A DNA stretch of 64,000 nucleotides, from contig OZ020523.1 in the NCBI GenBank assembly GCA_963971425.1, forward strand, positions 19,139,105 to 19,203,104, read 5' to 3'. Below the pieces are notes generated by a model. The model searched no databases. It saw nothing but the letters and a program-made list of their open reading frames with translations, and was not told the origin of the DNA. The translations under genes were made by a program, and so were the position numbers. Position 1 is the first letter of the stretch. Each line of letters begins with the position of its first letter. The DNA is from Bryoerythrophyllum caledonicum (lineage: Eukaryota; Streptophyta; Bryopsida; Pottiales; Pottiaceae). Of this stretch, positions 10,239-20,689 are shown one piece after another.

Positions 10239-11643
10239 ATGGCAGCTCTCCGCACTCCGCTGGAGTACCGTGGACACCCTAATCTTTGGGCGGAAGGTGC
10301 CGATCATCTTGAGGAAACGAGAAACTATTACGGAGATGATGACGATGTAGAAGAAGAATTGGCTCAAGGTCGTTGGGGACCTTGGAATCAAAGTCCTTGT
10401 CGCAGTCCTTCGCCTCATCTTCCTCAAAATGAGGGCATTCATGAAGTGCAACCTTTGTCTACTTCCTTAGAGAGCGACATCCCGAATGTGACTAACCTTG
10501 AAGAGCCTGAAACGGGGGGGGGGGGGCAATGTCGGGAATGTTCGCGACGAGGACAATTCTCCATCAGACTATGGTGGTAGAAATGGAGATGGCGACAACA
10601 ACGGAGCGGGAGAAAACGCAGTAAATACTGCGACTCGAAACAACCAAAGATCGGTTGAAAACCGGTATGGCCAAGAGAGCCCTATTGGAATGGGTGCATC
10701 ATTTCATAGCACTGGAGTCGTTCAAGGAGACTCTAACGCAAATGTTGTAAACACAACAATTATAGGGACGACTCGAAGAAATGAAAGGGTTGTTAATCAG
10801 CGTCGGCGTTTTGACCCGGAATATGTAGACCCCGATGATGCTTTTGCATTCACAGAGGACCTTGAGCCACAACCATCTCCGGTTGTGGTGTTGCCTGCGG
10901 TTATCAATGACCAGAATGTACCAACGCCGCCTTCCCGGAATTCCTCTTCTCCTAGAACGGCGAATGCCATGTATGGACCTTTCCAACGAAGTGTAGGCGT
11001 TGAGGGGATGGGTCTAAAACACTTCCGCTACTACTACCAGAAATGGCAGACCCCCTTTGGCCGCTACAAGGACGCCTCTTCATCCAATGGGTCAATATAT
11101 ACAACCGAGTGCAAGGGCTAATGCTCGTGGAGGGTCTAGAGGCCGTGGAGTGGCTAGAGGCCGTGAAGGAAGAAACAACGGCGAAGCATCCTCCTCAAGG
11201 CATCGTAGACGTCCCCTCCTTGGAATAGGGGCACGAGATCCGAACGTGGTTGTACAATCGTTTTTGGACACGTAAGTTCCAGGACGCTCTTCAACAACTC
11301 TGGCGTTTGTTGTTCCGAATCGAGCAATTCGTCCTACCAGCGGCCCAACCATAAATTCCGACGGTGATGATCCTCACGCACATCGACCAAAAAGATTCAG
11401 ACGCTCGCGTTACGATGGTGAAACAGTCGTAGAGCTTCGCAATGACAACTCTGAAATAGAGGGCTTTTGGACTACGGATGGTAGCAATGGAGAATTCTCA
11501 GATGAGAGGGGTGAAAGAGCTGATGATGACAACCGTCCAGATTGCGATGACGCACCCGATGATGATGATATCGTCCTTCGAGATGCGGTTATGGGTGGCC
11601 CGTCCACCGAAGGAGTGCGCAGATCGGGCCGTTTGAATAATTA
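10239..11643 (+). pseudogene. Remnant resembling the acidic/RG-rich tail of the hAT protein
   Basis: Open stretches in different frames (10239-10530, 10498-11121, 11057-11275 and about 11277-11643) join into one plausible low-complexity protein. It has an acidic Asp/Glu region, Asn/Asp-rich repeats, a Gly-Arg repeat segment near 11120-11170, an acidic end, and a terminal Arg-Arg-Ser-Gly-Arg-Leu. The same order (acidic, Arg-Gly-rich, Ser/Thr-rich, acidic end) is seen in the C-terminal extension of the hAT gene at 19305-20002. A run of 14 G at about 10513-10526 marks one frame break. A polyadenylation-like AATAAA lies near 11810. Function is unknown; relation to hAT is by architecture only. Confidence 0.4.
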
Positions 11644-11867
11644 AAGGACAAGAAAAGTAACTACATATATTTATGCGAAATCAAGAGAGTTGTGATAATT
11701 CATAGTAGAAGCTAGGAGAGAAAAAGGTTTCTTAGATAACTACAAGATATTACTTTGTTTGGAAGTATGAGATTAGGGAATTGTTGTTTTATCGTGAAAC
11801 TTTTTAATGTAATAAACATATTTTGCTTCCAGACATTAAGGTCTCTCCGCTCAATGATGCAGGGGCG

Positions 11868-12025
11868 TGGACGCCTACATGAGGGGCGGGGACGTCCCCG
11901 CCCCTAGGGAGTAGATGTCCCCGCCCTAGGGGAGGCGTCTCCGCTAGGGAGTAGACGTCCCCGCCCCCAAGGGAGGCGTCTCCGCCCCTCATGGTGACGT
12001 CCCCGCCCCTCATGGAGACGTCGCC
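11868..12025. repeat. GTCCCCGCCCCT array
   Basis: Direct and inverted copies of a GGCGGGGACGTCCCCGCC palindrome, with GTAGA and GGAGGCGTCTCCGC spacers. It is a third type of GC-rich short-repeat array, distinct in sequence from the TCCGCGG type, and lies just after the hAT-tail-like remnant. Confidence 0.65.
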
Positions 12026-12114
12026 GCCCTAGTGCCACGGTGGCGTGACACGTCCGTATGTGACATGGCGATCACAGTAAAAATTTCTTACTTGCAACAA
12101 ATTATTAGGCGCTC

Positions 12115-12211
12115 TTCGCGCAATCCGTCCGAACCGTCCGTCCGTGCCGTCCGGACCGCCCGTCCAGTTGTCTCGTCTGATCACCTCAACCCGTCCGTTA
12201 TGACAACCCTG
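12115..12211 (-). repeat. hAT-like terminus CAGGGTTGTC with CGGACGG subterminal repeats
   Basis: Read inward on the minus strand from 12211 the sequence begins CAGGGTTGTCATAACGG, followed by GGACGGGCGGTCCGGACGG-type repeats. The ten terminal bases equal those of the hAT terminus at 31006, but the subterminal motif differs. Confidence 0.5.
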
Positions 12212-12274
12212 GTTAGAGCACCATGGTAGAATTGTATTCTTTCAAATTCTGTAAACCTCAGCCCTTTTGAGGGG

Positions 12275-12650
12275 CAAATGCAGTATTCGACCGCGCACGC
12301 CCGGCCCCTAACCGCGCGCCCGATAGGCAGGTGCGCGCGCGACCCACAATGGTACGTGCCAGGCCCGTGACACTGCGCGCCCGGCCCCTAACGGTACATG
12401 CCCGACCTTGACGGTACGCGCTCGGCCCTGAGTGCTACGCGCCCGGCCCTGACCCGGACGCGCCCGGCCCTAATATGCACGCGCCCGACCCTTAGGGTTA
12501 TGCGCCCGGCCCTAAATCGTACGCGCCCGGCCCTAATTGGAACGTGCCCGACCCTACATGAACGCGCCCGGTGTAGATTGGTATGCACCCGGCCCCAAAT
12601 GCTGCGCGCGCGGTCCGCAGGCACGCGCCCGCCCCTTGATGTGACGTGGA
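12275..12650. repeat. CGCGCCCGGCCCT array
   Basis: About 15 irregular units of roughly 22-25 bp around a GCGCCCGGCCCTAA core. The spacers vary and the core is conserved, as expected of binding-site arrays more than of a homogenised satellite. No gene is attached on either side. Confidence 0.7.
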
Positions 12651-12757
12651 AAGCCGTCTGACGTGTCGTGCACACGTGTTTTACCAGGGGGTAAGTTGAA
12701 AATTTGATTTTAGGATTTGTAATTTTTTTTTACACGCAACTGTCCGCCAAAAAGTAT

Positions 12758-12885
12758 TGTCCGTCCTGTCCGTCCGTCCGACTGTCCGTCCTGTCCGTCC
12801 GTCCGACTGTCCGTCCTGTCCGTCCGTCCGACTGTCCGTCCGTCCGCTGTCTTTGGGCCCCTGTCCGTCTCTGTAGACAATCCTG
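12758..12885 (-). repeat. 25-bp GTCCGTCC tandem array ending in a hAT-like terminus
   Basis: Three to four near-perfect copies of a 25-bp unit (ACTGTCCGTCCTGTCCGTCC plus GTCCG) run from 12758 to about 12850. The block ends at 12885 with a terminus that reads CAGGATTGTCTACAGAGACG inward on the minus strand. It is the fourth CAGG(G/A)TTGTC end in the window and has yet another subterminal repeat. Confidence 0.6.
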
Positions 12886-13481
12886 ATACTGCGTGTGATT
12901 TTTTAATTAAAAATAATTTCTTGAAATGCGAGTGGTAGCATGAGCACGTTAGAGAGTATATCCTTGGAGGAAGTGGAGTGTCCGCCCTTGTTTCCGAGAC
13001 CGATGCAAGACTCTTCTTGTGTAGTTCCACCACACCACGTAGGAAGACGAGGAGGGGAGGATTAAGGTTTTTGTCACATTAAGCTTTACTTCGGTCTAAG
13101 ATGAGGTGAAGCAAGAGATATGAGGGTATCTTAGAAGTAGCATGTACGCTAGAGTTTGACGTAGATGAGCAGCCATCACAGACACGTTCCTTGGAAATTG
13201 GTACAGATAAATCTCAGAGAGATGGGAGGGGTCTTGGGAGAGGAAAGAGTGCCCAGAGTGCAACAAGTGTGGATATAGAGGACAAGGAAGATAGAGGAGC
13301 AGACGGGACGAGTGGTAGTAATCACATTTGAAAAAGAATTCCTTCTCTCTCGAGTCTCCACAGTTGGGAGAGTGGCTGAAAGAGTAGAACTGGTGGGTGG
13401 CTGGAAGGGAGTGGGTGGAAGGGGAGGCCGGATAGGCCCCACATGGGAGGTAAAGAACTTCATAAAACAGCCAAGGTCTCT
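12886..13481. other. No gene recognised
   Basis: Mixed-composition sequence with no convincing coding frame. The 67-codon frame at 13312 is Gly/Val-rich and has no recognisable domain. Confidence 0.5.
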
Positions 13482-13550
13482 TTATTCACTACACCATTCC
13501 CTGAATATAGTGTAGACTAGACTATTTGAAATTTCCTACAGTAATTTCAT
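13482..13550. repeat. Second copy of the CACTACACC repeat
   Basis: CACTACACCATTCCCTGAAT and the following GACTATTTGAAATTTCCTAC match 3168-3230. This supports a dispersed small element with CACTA-like termini. Confidence 0.45.
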
Positions 13551-13804
13551 TAAACGCAAATTAAAGTGGTCCACTTGAATTTTCCATCCACATCAAATCA
13601 TGTCCATCAGATATAGTGTGGCTTGTTTCAAAATAAAAGACACGAGAATTGATGTGGATAAGTTTTTACAAGTTGTACTCAAATATAATAACGTAATCTA
13701 TATATATAAAAGAATACAGGGTGAGAAATGGGCGTGCCGGATGGATGAACGCGCCGATGAAAGTGGACTATCTGTCCGTCCACCGCTCTCGGTCATGTGA
13801 CCTT

Positions 13805-13934
13805 TGGAATTGCCATTTGAATCAAATGTGCCTTTTAAATTGAATGTGAACTTTGAAAGAATCCTCCATATGTGCCTTTTGGAGGAATCCTTTATAGTGC
13901 CCATTGGAGGAATCCTTTATAGTGCCCTTTGGAG
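13805..13934. repeat. Tandem repeat of about 28 bp adjoining the gap
   Basis: GGAGGAATCCTTTATAGTGC is repeated and stops exactly at the run of N. More degenerate units extend left to about 13805. The assembly probably collapsed or broke inside this tandem array. Confidence 0.7.
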
Positions 13935-14134
13935 NNNNNNNNNNNNNNNNNNNNNNNNNNNNNNNNNNNNNNNNNNNNNNNNNNNNNNNNNNNNNNNNNN
14001 NNNNNNNNNNNNNNNNNNNNNNNNNNNNNNNNNNNNNNNNNNNNNNNNNNNNNNNNNNNNNNNNNNNNNNNNNNNNNNNNNNNNNNNNNNNNNNNNNNNN
14101 NNNNNNNNNNNNNNNNNNNNNNNNNNNNNNNNNN
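13935..14134. other. Assembly gap (200 N)
   Basis: Exactly 200 undetermined bases, a conventional gap size, so the true length is unknown. Confidence 0.99.
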
Positions 14135-14487
14135 AATGCAAAAAATCTAAAACTTAATTAATTTTTTCCTATTCTATTCTATTACATTATAAAAATTCAT
14201 GCATGGGTTTCAAAGATATATTTATATTTTATGTAGATTGTTGTTACCTTTCTTTTTTATATTTTCTGATATTAAAACTACATTAAAATGGTTGAACTAA
14301 TGCGTTGCAAAGCAAGCGCCAACTGCTAGTCCTCCTCTAAAAATATAACATAAATTGTTATATTTTTTTCTGTTGTTGTCCATGTTTTTTTTAGCATGGC
14401 ATTATATATCTATATTTACCGGGTTTAGAAAGTGCCTGTACTGAGATACCAAGTGTTTTGATGTATTCCTTATTTTTTAAAACCTCT

Positions 14488-14937
14488 TCATAAATGTCCC
14501 CTGAGCACGTCTTCACCATGACGGGTATAGCCCTTGATATCATATCTCTTCTTGAAATTTTGCACACATCCATGAGAAAATAGAAGCTCCTTCTCGTTAG
14601 CACCTCTTGGAAGTAATGCGCAAAATCTCTTTGCAGCAGCCACCAAAAGGTCATCAAATAGAACTACATTATATTTCTGCATTGTCGTAAACCAAGTAAA
14701 AGTGGCTTCCTCCACTTCAGGGCATTGAGACTCTTGTAAGTGCTTGGAATCACCGAGGTGCCCAACATCAAGACAACCGAAGTGTTCTTTTTGCACTATT
14801 GTTATTCCAATATTAATCTCAGTCACGTTTATTTGAAAGTGTGCAATGGCCCACTTAGTTAATGCTCTATTGGTAAACTTTCCACTAGTAGCTAACAGTC
14901 TCACGATACTGAATAATCTATTGTTTATGTGTAACAC
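14488..14937 (-). pseudogene. Tigger/pogo-like transposase, CENP-B DNA-binding domain fragment
   Basis: A 149-codon frame contains a CENP-B-type helix-turn-helix region: Cys-Pro-Glu-Val-Glu-Glu-Ala followed by a Trp-Phe, a Lys-Arg-Phe-Cys helix, and the closing motif Gly-Cys-Val-Gln-Asn-Phe-Lys-Lys-Arg-Tyr-Asp-Ile. These residues are typical of Tc1/mariner-superfamily Tigger/pogo transposases and CENP-B-related proteins. The catalytic DDE domain is absent; the frame runs into stops and AT-rich DNA toward 14391. It is a 5' gene fragment. No terminal repeats could be assigned, partly because of the nearby gap. Confidence 0.6.
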
Positions 14938-16099
14938 TTAACACCTAACACTTACTAGTCTTAATTTGAAGGAATCGGAAATCTCCATAAAGTAAGAGTA
15001 TTTTGTGAAACATATGAAAAACATAAAGAATGGATATCAATATAATTGTTTACTTGGGTTTAGGGTTTAGGATTTAGGTTTTGGATTCATACAGAAGTAT
15101 ATTTCAAGACCTTACGATTGAGAATCCAAAATTTTGCTCTAAATATGATTTTAATGTCTCTTTATGGGAGTGGTTGATTGAACTAGTCTTTGAGCGGGTT
15201 GGGGAATTATTTTGGTCATGGGAGTGACCCACCCTTGTCAAAGATTGCAGGACGGGCCAAGTAAGGGATCTTGCCATTAGGGGTAATAGATCCCAATTGA
15301 ATTGGAAGGAGAATGAACATGGAACGAAGGATCAAGGGACAATAATGAATAATATCTGAATAAAATTAGAAGGGGAGGGAATGGAAGACGGTTAATCGCA
15401 GATGACTATCTAAACTAAATTAGAATGAGCAGGAGGACGAGATTTATGACTAAAGCATTCAATTAAAATAGAATGAGAGGGAACCAAAGGAACAAGGTTC
15501 TCATTTCAAATTTTTTTAATTCCTTCTCATTCTATTTCAATGAAGTTCTTCATTTGCAACAATACATTTTCAGGTGTGTCATTTCCAACATCGAAAATCA
15601 TATATTGTCTATACAAAAGAAGAGCATTTCATGTAAAGTCATGGATTTAGGGAAAATGGCACACAATGTTAACTAGGGAATTAATAGAAGGGTTTCATTT
15701 CCTACTAATGGTAAGTCTGAATTTGTAATTTGCCAGCCTTCCACTGCTTCTACCAATTTCTGAGATATGCGTTGCCTTTTCTTTACCTCGTCTAATTCGT
15801 TACAACACCTTAGAAATGATGATAACGATGTTACATAGAAAAGTCTTACTTGAATGTTAAACGTTAAATCTAAGTTATAGGGAGAGAAATCCAAGCCGAA
15901 CAAAGATGAAGAAAAAAACGATGAAATATTCAAAGAATTGTCCGCAATAAACAACAAATATTGTATTTATTGGAATTATTTTACATCCATTTCAAGTCTT
16001 ACTTTCCAGGATTTTTTTAAAATAATAAGCGGATAAATAATACAAGGAAATATGATTTTGATATGCAACTTGCGCATCAATATTCTTTTTTTACAAAGG
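14938..16099. other. No gene recognised; short telomere-like stretch
   Basis: AT-rich intergenic sequence. At about 15056-15085 there are degenerate TTTAGGG units (GGGTTTAGGGTTTAGGATTT), which are interstitial telomere-like repeats of the plant type. Bases 14985-15050 resemble 19203-19262, which may be a shared 3' flank of related elements. Confidence 0.5.
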
Positions 16100-16332
16100 T
16101 CTACTCTAGAAGAAATTAGAAAGTTTCTAGAAGAACATGTAGCGAGAATTGGAAAATGTGCTTCCGGTAGATGGAAGTTTTCTAAATTTGTTTTCTCAAA
16201 ACTAAGAAGGAATTTGTACACATGTACATTACATCTCTCTTTTCTACTAAATATTTAATAGATTTTGCGATTCTAGGAACCTAAACTATTCGATATCTGC
16301 CTAAAGAAAAAAATACGCTGAATTAGTACGCA

Positions 16333-18507
16333 CTATTTATCTTCTATACCCTTAGCACGACGAGGAGGCACATCAGTACGGCGCGTTTGATGTCTATAAG
16401 AAGCTCGCGGCACCTCTGTTTCCGGTCTCTGTCTATTCCGTAGACCATCGAGGATAGCCTTGACTTCTGGGGAAACATCATTCAAGATAAAGTCAAGGGC
16501 CAAACTATGTAGCTGGGGTTGATGATACGTTCTTTCCGCAACCAAGTCCACCGATGCATTGCGTGGTTATGAGACTTCTTCCACCGCGCGATACATACGC
16601 CTGAATTCCGCACCAGTGATCGCCAGCACTCCAGATGAGTTGTAATGTGGTGTAGGCCCAAGGCCATGCAATATTGTCTGTGTCTCATGATCAAAATGCC
16701 ACCCCATTACATTGTAGAAAAACATCTTCAAACCGTAATCTGGTGGTTGGTTAGGATACAACCCCTCCGCCGCCCGTAGTATGTTCGTTGGATCTTTTAA
16801 GGTGCCATATGCCTTGTTTGCTGCAACCAGCTCTACATGTGATACGTTGAATCTCCAATTCCATTTAATGGGTTTCCCTTCATCAGTGCCTACGTCAAAA
16901 TTTGGAAAGTATTCTTGACGATACTCCCAGTGTGTCGGCATGGAATCTCTCAAGCCAAATTGCAAATATAGACGGGCATGATATGGCGAATGACAGATGA
17001 TGCATAAGCGACTTTGGATCATATGCTGAATGAGACATTGTGGATGGAATGAATGTCCACATGCTCCGAGCGTATAACACCCTTCCGGGCCCCATGGATA
17101 CTGACAAATGGGACAAGTTTGACCCTCTGTGGTCATTGTCCCAGCATTTGCCCATATTTTATGTTGCCCATCTCTGCCCTTCTCATGGATATCAAAACGG
17201 TGATCTTCTTCTTGAATGCACGCCCAATCGATGCTACCATTGGCAGTATTCACTTCTTGGTCCAAGTCATCCCATCTACTTGGATGCATTTTTTCCAACG
17301 TCGGCCAAGATGTAAGTATGAAGGCTCTCAGCTTGTGGTTGGATGTCCACTCTTCAGCAATCTTTGCTATCTCAGCCTCACATTGTCTCGCCCGTGATGC
17401 CGCCAACACCGTGCCCAACATCATGGTTTCCCTATCAGTATGGAGTTGGAATATGTCGTTTTGCATTGCGGAAATACTTGCTTCACATTTCATATTACAA
17501 TTGCGGGCTTCTTCTAATTCAATCCGCAATTGGGCCATGCTAGCAACCATCTTGTTCTTCTCCACTTCCAAACATTCCGTTTTTTGAGCTGCTTCTTTCG
17601 CACGTTCTTCTGCTTCAGCCTTGTACGCTTCATACTCCCCGCGTAACTGATCGTGTTGTTCTGCCGTCACATGTCCGATAGTAAGATCCCCCAATCTTGG
17701 ACTACATTGATTCCATATCTCGTCAACAATTTGTTGATCCACATCTTGTTGGACGAGGGGGACTTCCGGAGGATGTTGAACGAGGGCCACATTCTGGGGG
17801 CCTTGTTGGGAACCACCATCACGAGGCGCTTCACCAGCCGGCACAATATTATTCCTTCGATTGCGGGGCTTTGGTATCGCTCGATCCGCTGGCAACTGTT
17901 GGCTTGGTGGATCAACCAAACTACTCTTTTTGCTAAACCACTCCGGCACCGGATTTCTAGGAATTGATAGTATAGGCAACCTCGATGTAAGTGCGTCGCC
18001 TAAATGCTTCTCAACATTGCTAGGGAGGTCCAAAGCTTGAATAAGCGTCCACCAATCAACCCGCTTGTGCAACACACACTCCGCGTATACCATCGCAGCT
18101 ATTCTTCTAGGAATGGTATTCTTTGGCCAACGTGTTTCGTGGGAGATGGCTCGTAAGATCTCCAAAAACCTCCATTTTACCTCTACGGAAGTAATGTTGG
18201 CATACATCAATTGCTTCGTTCGACAATGATCCTCGTCAACTTCCGGAGTATACCATCGGTCGAGGTGAGCAAAACCAATGTGCTCATACGCCTGCTGGCA
18301 TGTCCATGGCTCCGGTAGACTTTCCCATCCGAAGTACGCCAGGAGATTAAGGTCTCTGTAAATTTCTAGCTCCAAATCCGCAGCCTTCTTAGCTCTTTTT
18401 GAAGGACCCGCGCCTAAATCTGGCGCATTTAAATTCCTCCTCCCTCCACCATCTCCACCACCTCCACCACCTCCACCACCTCCACCACCGCTATGCATGG
18501 TTGCCAT
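16333..18507 (-). CDS. RING-H2 finger protein of a mobile gene family (646 aa, or about 725 with read-through)
   Basis: The frame is open from 18507 to a TAA at 16567, giving 646 residues. The same frame continues for 78 codons to 16333 with sequence that is C-terminal in copy B (Val-Ser-Pro-Glu-Val-Lys region, then an Arg-rich tail), so the TAA is probably a late truncation. Domains are: Gly-rich start (residues 4-20); N-terminal domain (about 40-200) with Glu-Pro-Trp-Thr, Ala-His-Leu-Asp-Arg-Trp-Tyr and Val-Asp-Trp; a linker; a Glu/Lys-rich coiled coil (about 270-360); a RING-H2 finger (about 464-508) with all eight ligands; then a conserved C-terminal domain. RING-H2 fingers usually recruit E2 enzymes, so ubiquitin-ligase activity is plausible but not shown. 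The N-terminal domain faintly recalls retroelement gag-like domains. The host-gene alternative is less likely given three copies with transposon-like flanks here. Confidence 0.75.
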
Positions 18508-18739
18508 GCTTTAAACAACCCTAAACCACTACGAAATACTTCTAATTGCTATTCTAATACTAGCTAACTATTCTAATATGATTATGCCGCCTATAACTAA
18601 TTGCACTTCAAAATAGTGCTACAATTAATCCCATGCAAGCACTTCAAAATAGTGCTGATGAGAGATTGTTAAAAAGTATCACAGACTCGGCTTCTTCAAA
18701 TCTCTGACAACTTCAACAGCTTCTGTACGTGTGCTTATG

Positions 18740-18788
18740 CTTTTGAGGACTAAAAATTCCCCTTTTGGGTAATCTCCGTCCTCAAAAG
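18740..18788 (-). promoter_or_regulatory. Conserved leader hairpin (RING copy C)
   Basis: CTTTTGAGGAC (18740-18750) and GTCCTCAAAAG (18778-18788) form a perfect 11-bp inverted repeat in the presumed 5' leader. The element at 3791-3838 keeps the pairing in copy B. Both leaders also contain two copies of a GCACTTCAAAATAGTG-type motif. Confidence 0.5.
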
Positions 18789-18897
18789 GACCACTTTTCC
18801 ACCCTGAAAACCCCGCACACCGCCGTCAACGTGGAGGCAAGTGCGTCAGGGCGTCCAGGATTCGCGAGAAGGTGTGCAAAAAACATTTCATCCCTCC

Positions 18898-18907
18898 CCT
18901 TTTATAC
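18898..18907 (-). promoter_or_regulatory. TATA box of RING copy C
   Basis: On the minus strand GTATAAAAGG lies immediately after the GC array and about 390 bp before the start codon. It is the best TATA match of the RING family. Confidence 0.6.
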
Positions 18908-18909
18908 CC

Positions 18910-19105
18910 CCTGTCTACCCTTGTCCGCTCATGTCCGCGCTTGTCCGCGGCCGTAGGGTCGCACCTGTCCGTGCCCTGTCCACGTCTCGTCCACGCCTCG
19001 TCCACGCCCTGTCCGCTCCCTGTCCGCGGGCAGTCCGCGGGGAGTCTGCGTCCAGTCCGCCACCATTCCGCGACCTGTCCGCGCCAGTCCGATGCAATAT
19101 CTGTG
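18910..19105 (-). repeat. GCGGAC array upstream of RING copy C
   Basis: About 200 bp of short units built on GCGGAC and ACGAGGCGTGGACGAG. The G-rich strand is the coding strand, as in copy B, and the array directly abuts the TATA box. Confidence 0.75.
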
Positions 19106-19304
19106 GGCACTGCACTCCATGTTCTCTAACTCCTAAATATTTTTCGCATTCAATTTACTGGGTACCTTATTGTGCGAGATGAATGTCGTGAAATAATAAT
19201 GACATTAAAAAGTAAGAGTATATTATGAAACATATGGAAAACATACACAAAGAATATCAATAGACCTCGTAGTATGCATAATGGGAAATTTAATAAACAT
19301 CCAC
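19106..19304 (-). other. hAT 3' flank / spacer to the RING unit
   Basis: AT-rich 200 bp between the end of the hAT frame and the GC array of the next gene on the same strand. I could not find the expected second hAT terminus (CAGGGTTGTC) here, so either the element continues leftward or the end is lost. Confidence 0.4.
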
Positions 19305-20002
19305 TCAAGATCGCACTCGAACTGTTGGGTCATTCTCTTCTATGCACCGTGGATCCACATCAGATTCATCCGTGCTCTCTTCATCATCGGACTGTGGAGT
19401 AGCACTTCTCAATTGCAAGTTATCGTCTCGACCAATAACCAACCTCCTTGTTGGACGAGAGCCGTCGATGTCACGTATTCCATTGTCATCCATATTGGGT
19501 CTTCCGTCAGATGGGTCGTAAGCTTCACCAACAAATGGCATTAGTATTCATTGATCCCTTCGACGTCTCTTCCTCCCTCGTGTAGTCCTTCGTCGACCAC
19601 TAGCACTTGCGGTGCTTGTAGAAGCCTCCCCACAATAAGGAAGTGCTCTACCTACATCAACAATTGCATTGATGTCTACATCTAAGGACGAAACTATCCC
19701 TCTTCCACTTGTTACAAACACCCTTCCACCCCTGCGTACAGAATGACCTCGCTCACTTGCTGGAGTGAAAGGTTGCCTTCGAACAGTTGGACTATGAACA
19801 TTATTCGTCCAAATGGATTGCCGGCAATTTCGTCCTTGTCCAATGTTTGGGGGATTGTTTTGAAGTGCTACCAATGAAGCACCGACCCCCCGTGTGGTCG
19901 CTCCACCGAATCTCCCCGCAACTACATGACTACGGGTGATCGGCCGATTTTGTATTCCAACTTGGGGAGGTATATCAACCTCCGTGGCTGACACATTCAC
20001 TA
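19305..20002 (-). pseudogene. hAT transposase gene, C-terminal part (separated by MULE insertion)
   Basis: On the minus strand this segment enters from the MULE at a Val-Asn-Val that duplicates the Val-Asn-Val ending the N-terminal part at 27717-27727, in the same frame. The coding sequence is Arg/Gly/Ser-rich and ends in a block of Arg-Gly-Arg-Lys-Arg4. A TGA follows at 19548, then the frame reopens for an acidic tail (Asp-Asp-Glu-Glu) ending at 19305. Such a tail is not part of the usual hAT transposase and may be a lineage-specific extension for nuclear localisation or protein contacts. The TGA is one C-to-T change from CGA. Confidence 0.7.
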
Positions 20003-20110
20003 GGGGAAAGTTATTTTGCGAGCGTAGAGTTGCAAGCGGAGAGCGGCGAGCCTTGGTTCGCGAGCCCAGAGTGCAAAAAGTAGAGAGTTTAAGGAAAAAA
20101 AGATAAAGTT
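20003..20110 (+). repeat. Left terminal inverted repeat of MULE element 1
   Basis: Starts GGGGAAAGTTATTTTGCGAG. It matches the left end of element 2 (from about 32467) and, in reverse, the end at 27610-27717. Confidence 0.75.
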
Positions 20111-20689
20111 TATGGAAATTTAAAATTAAAGTTAAAGGAAAAGTAAAAGTGAACATTTAAGGGTAGGGTCCTATAGCCGTGAAAATTGGACTAGATCAGA
20201 GATTGAAGTGCTATTAAGATGTACTAAATTGCCACTAGAAGTGAAATTAGAGCAGGGACTGACCGATGAAATGGGTATTACTACCCTATGACCGTGGATG
20301 AATTGTGTTTTGATGAAAACAATTCTTTGCACAAATAGAGGAGAGAAAAGTTGGATTCCAAATACAATTTCAACTAGTTATTCATCAAAACTTATAAAAA
20401 TCCAATGGGTAAGTGAGATTAAAAGAGGGAGACCCTAAATTTGAATTAAGTGGAGATTTTAATTGTGATTTTTGTCGACTGAGGAACTCCAACCATGTAT
20501 GTGGAACTAATATTGGTATTTAAATAATTTTCCTAAGAAGAACTCAAGAAGCAATATATCTTTAATGGACGTAGTGAGGGACTACATACTGGACTGCTAT
20601 AGCAGATTTCCATATGAACCAATGTAGAGTGATTTTAAAGGTTGCTTGGAGGGGAAGACCATGTTTAGTAGTACGAGAGTAGTGTTTAT

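Larger units (their letters stand above)
16100..19105 (-). mobile_element. RING-H2 mobile gene family, copy C (most complete)
   Basis: This is the unit used as reference. In minus-strand order it comprises the GC array (19105-18910), TATA box (18907-18898), leader with paired hairpin (18788-18740), coding region (18507-16333) and a 3' flank shared with copy A down to about 16100. The parts shared with copies A and B extend beyond the coding frame on both sides, so a larger unit was copied and not just a spliced mRNA. Terminal repeats or target duplications could not be identified, so the transposition mechanism is unknown. It lies directly downstream of the hAT gene on the same strand. Confidence 0.65.

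Noticed and set aside
13804..14161. Frames running through the N block
   Set aside because: They only reflect undetermined bases.
15056..15085. Chromosome end
   Set aside because: Only a few degenerate TTTAGGG units with normal sequence on both sides; interstitial remnant at most.
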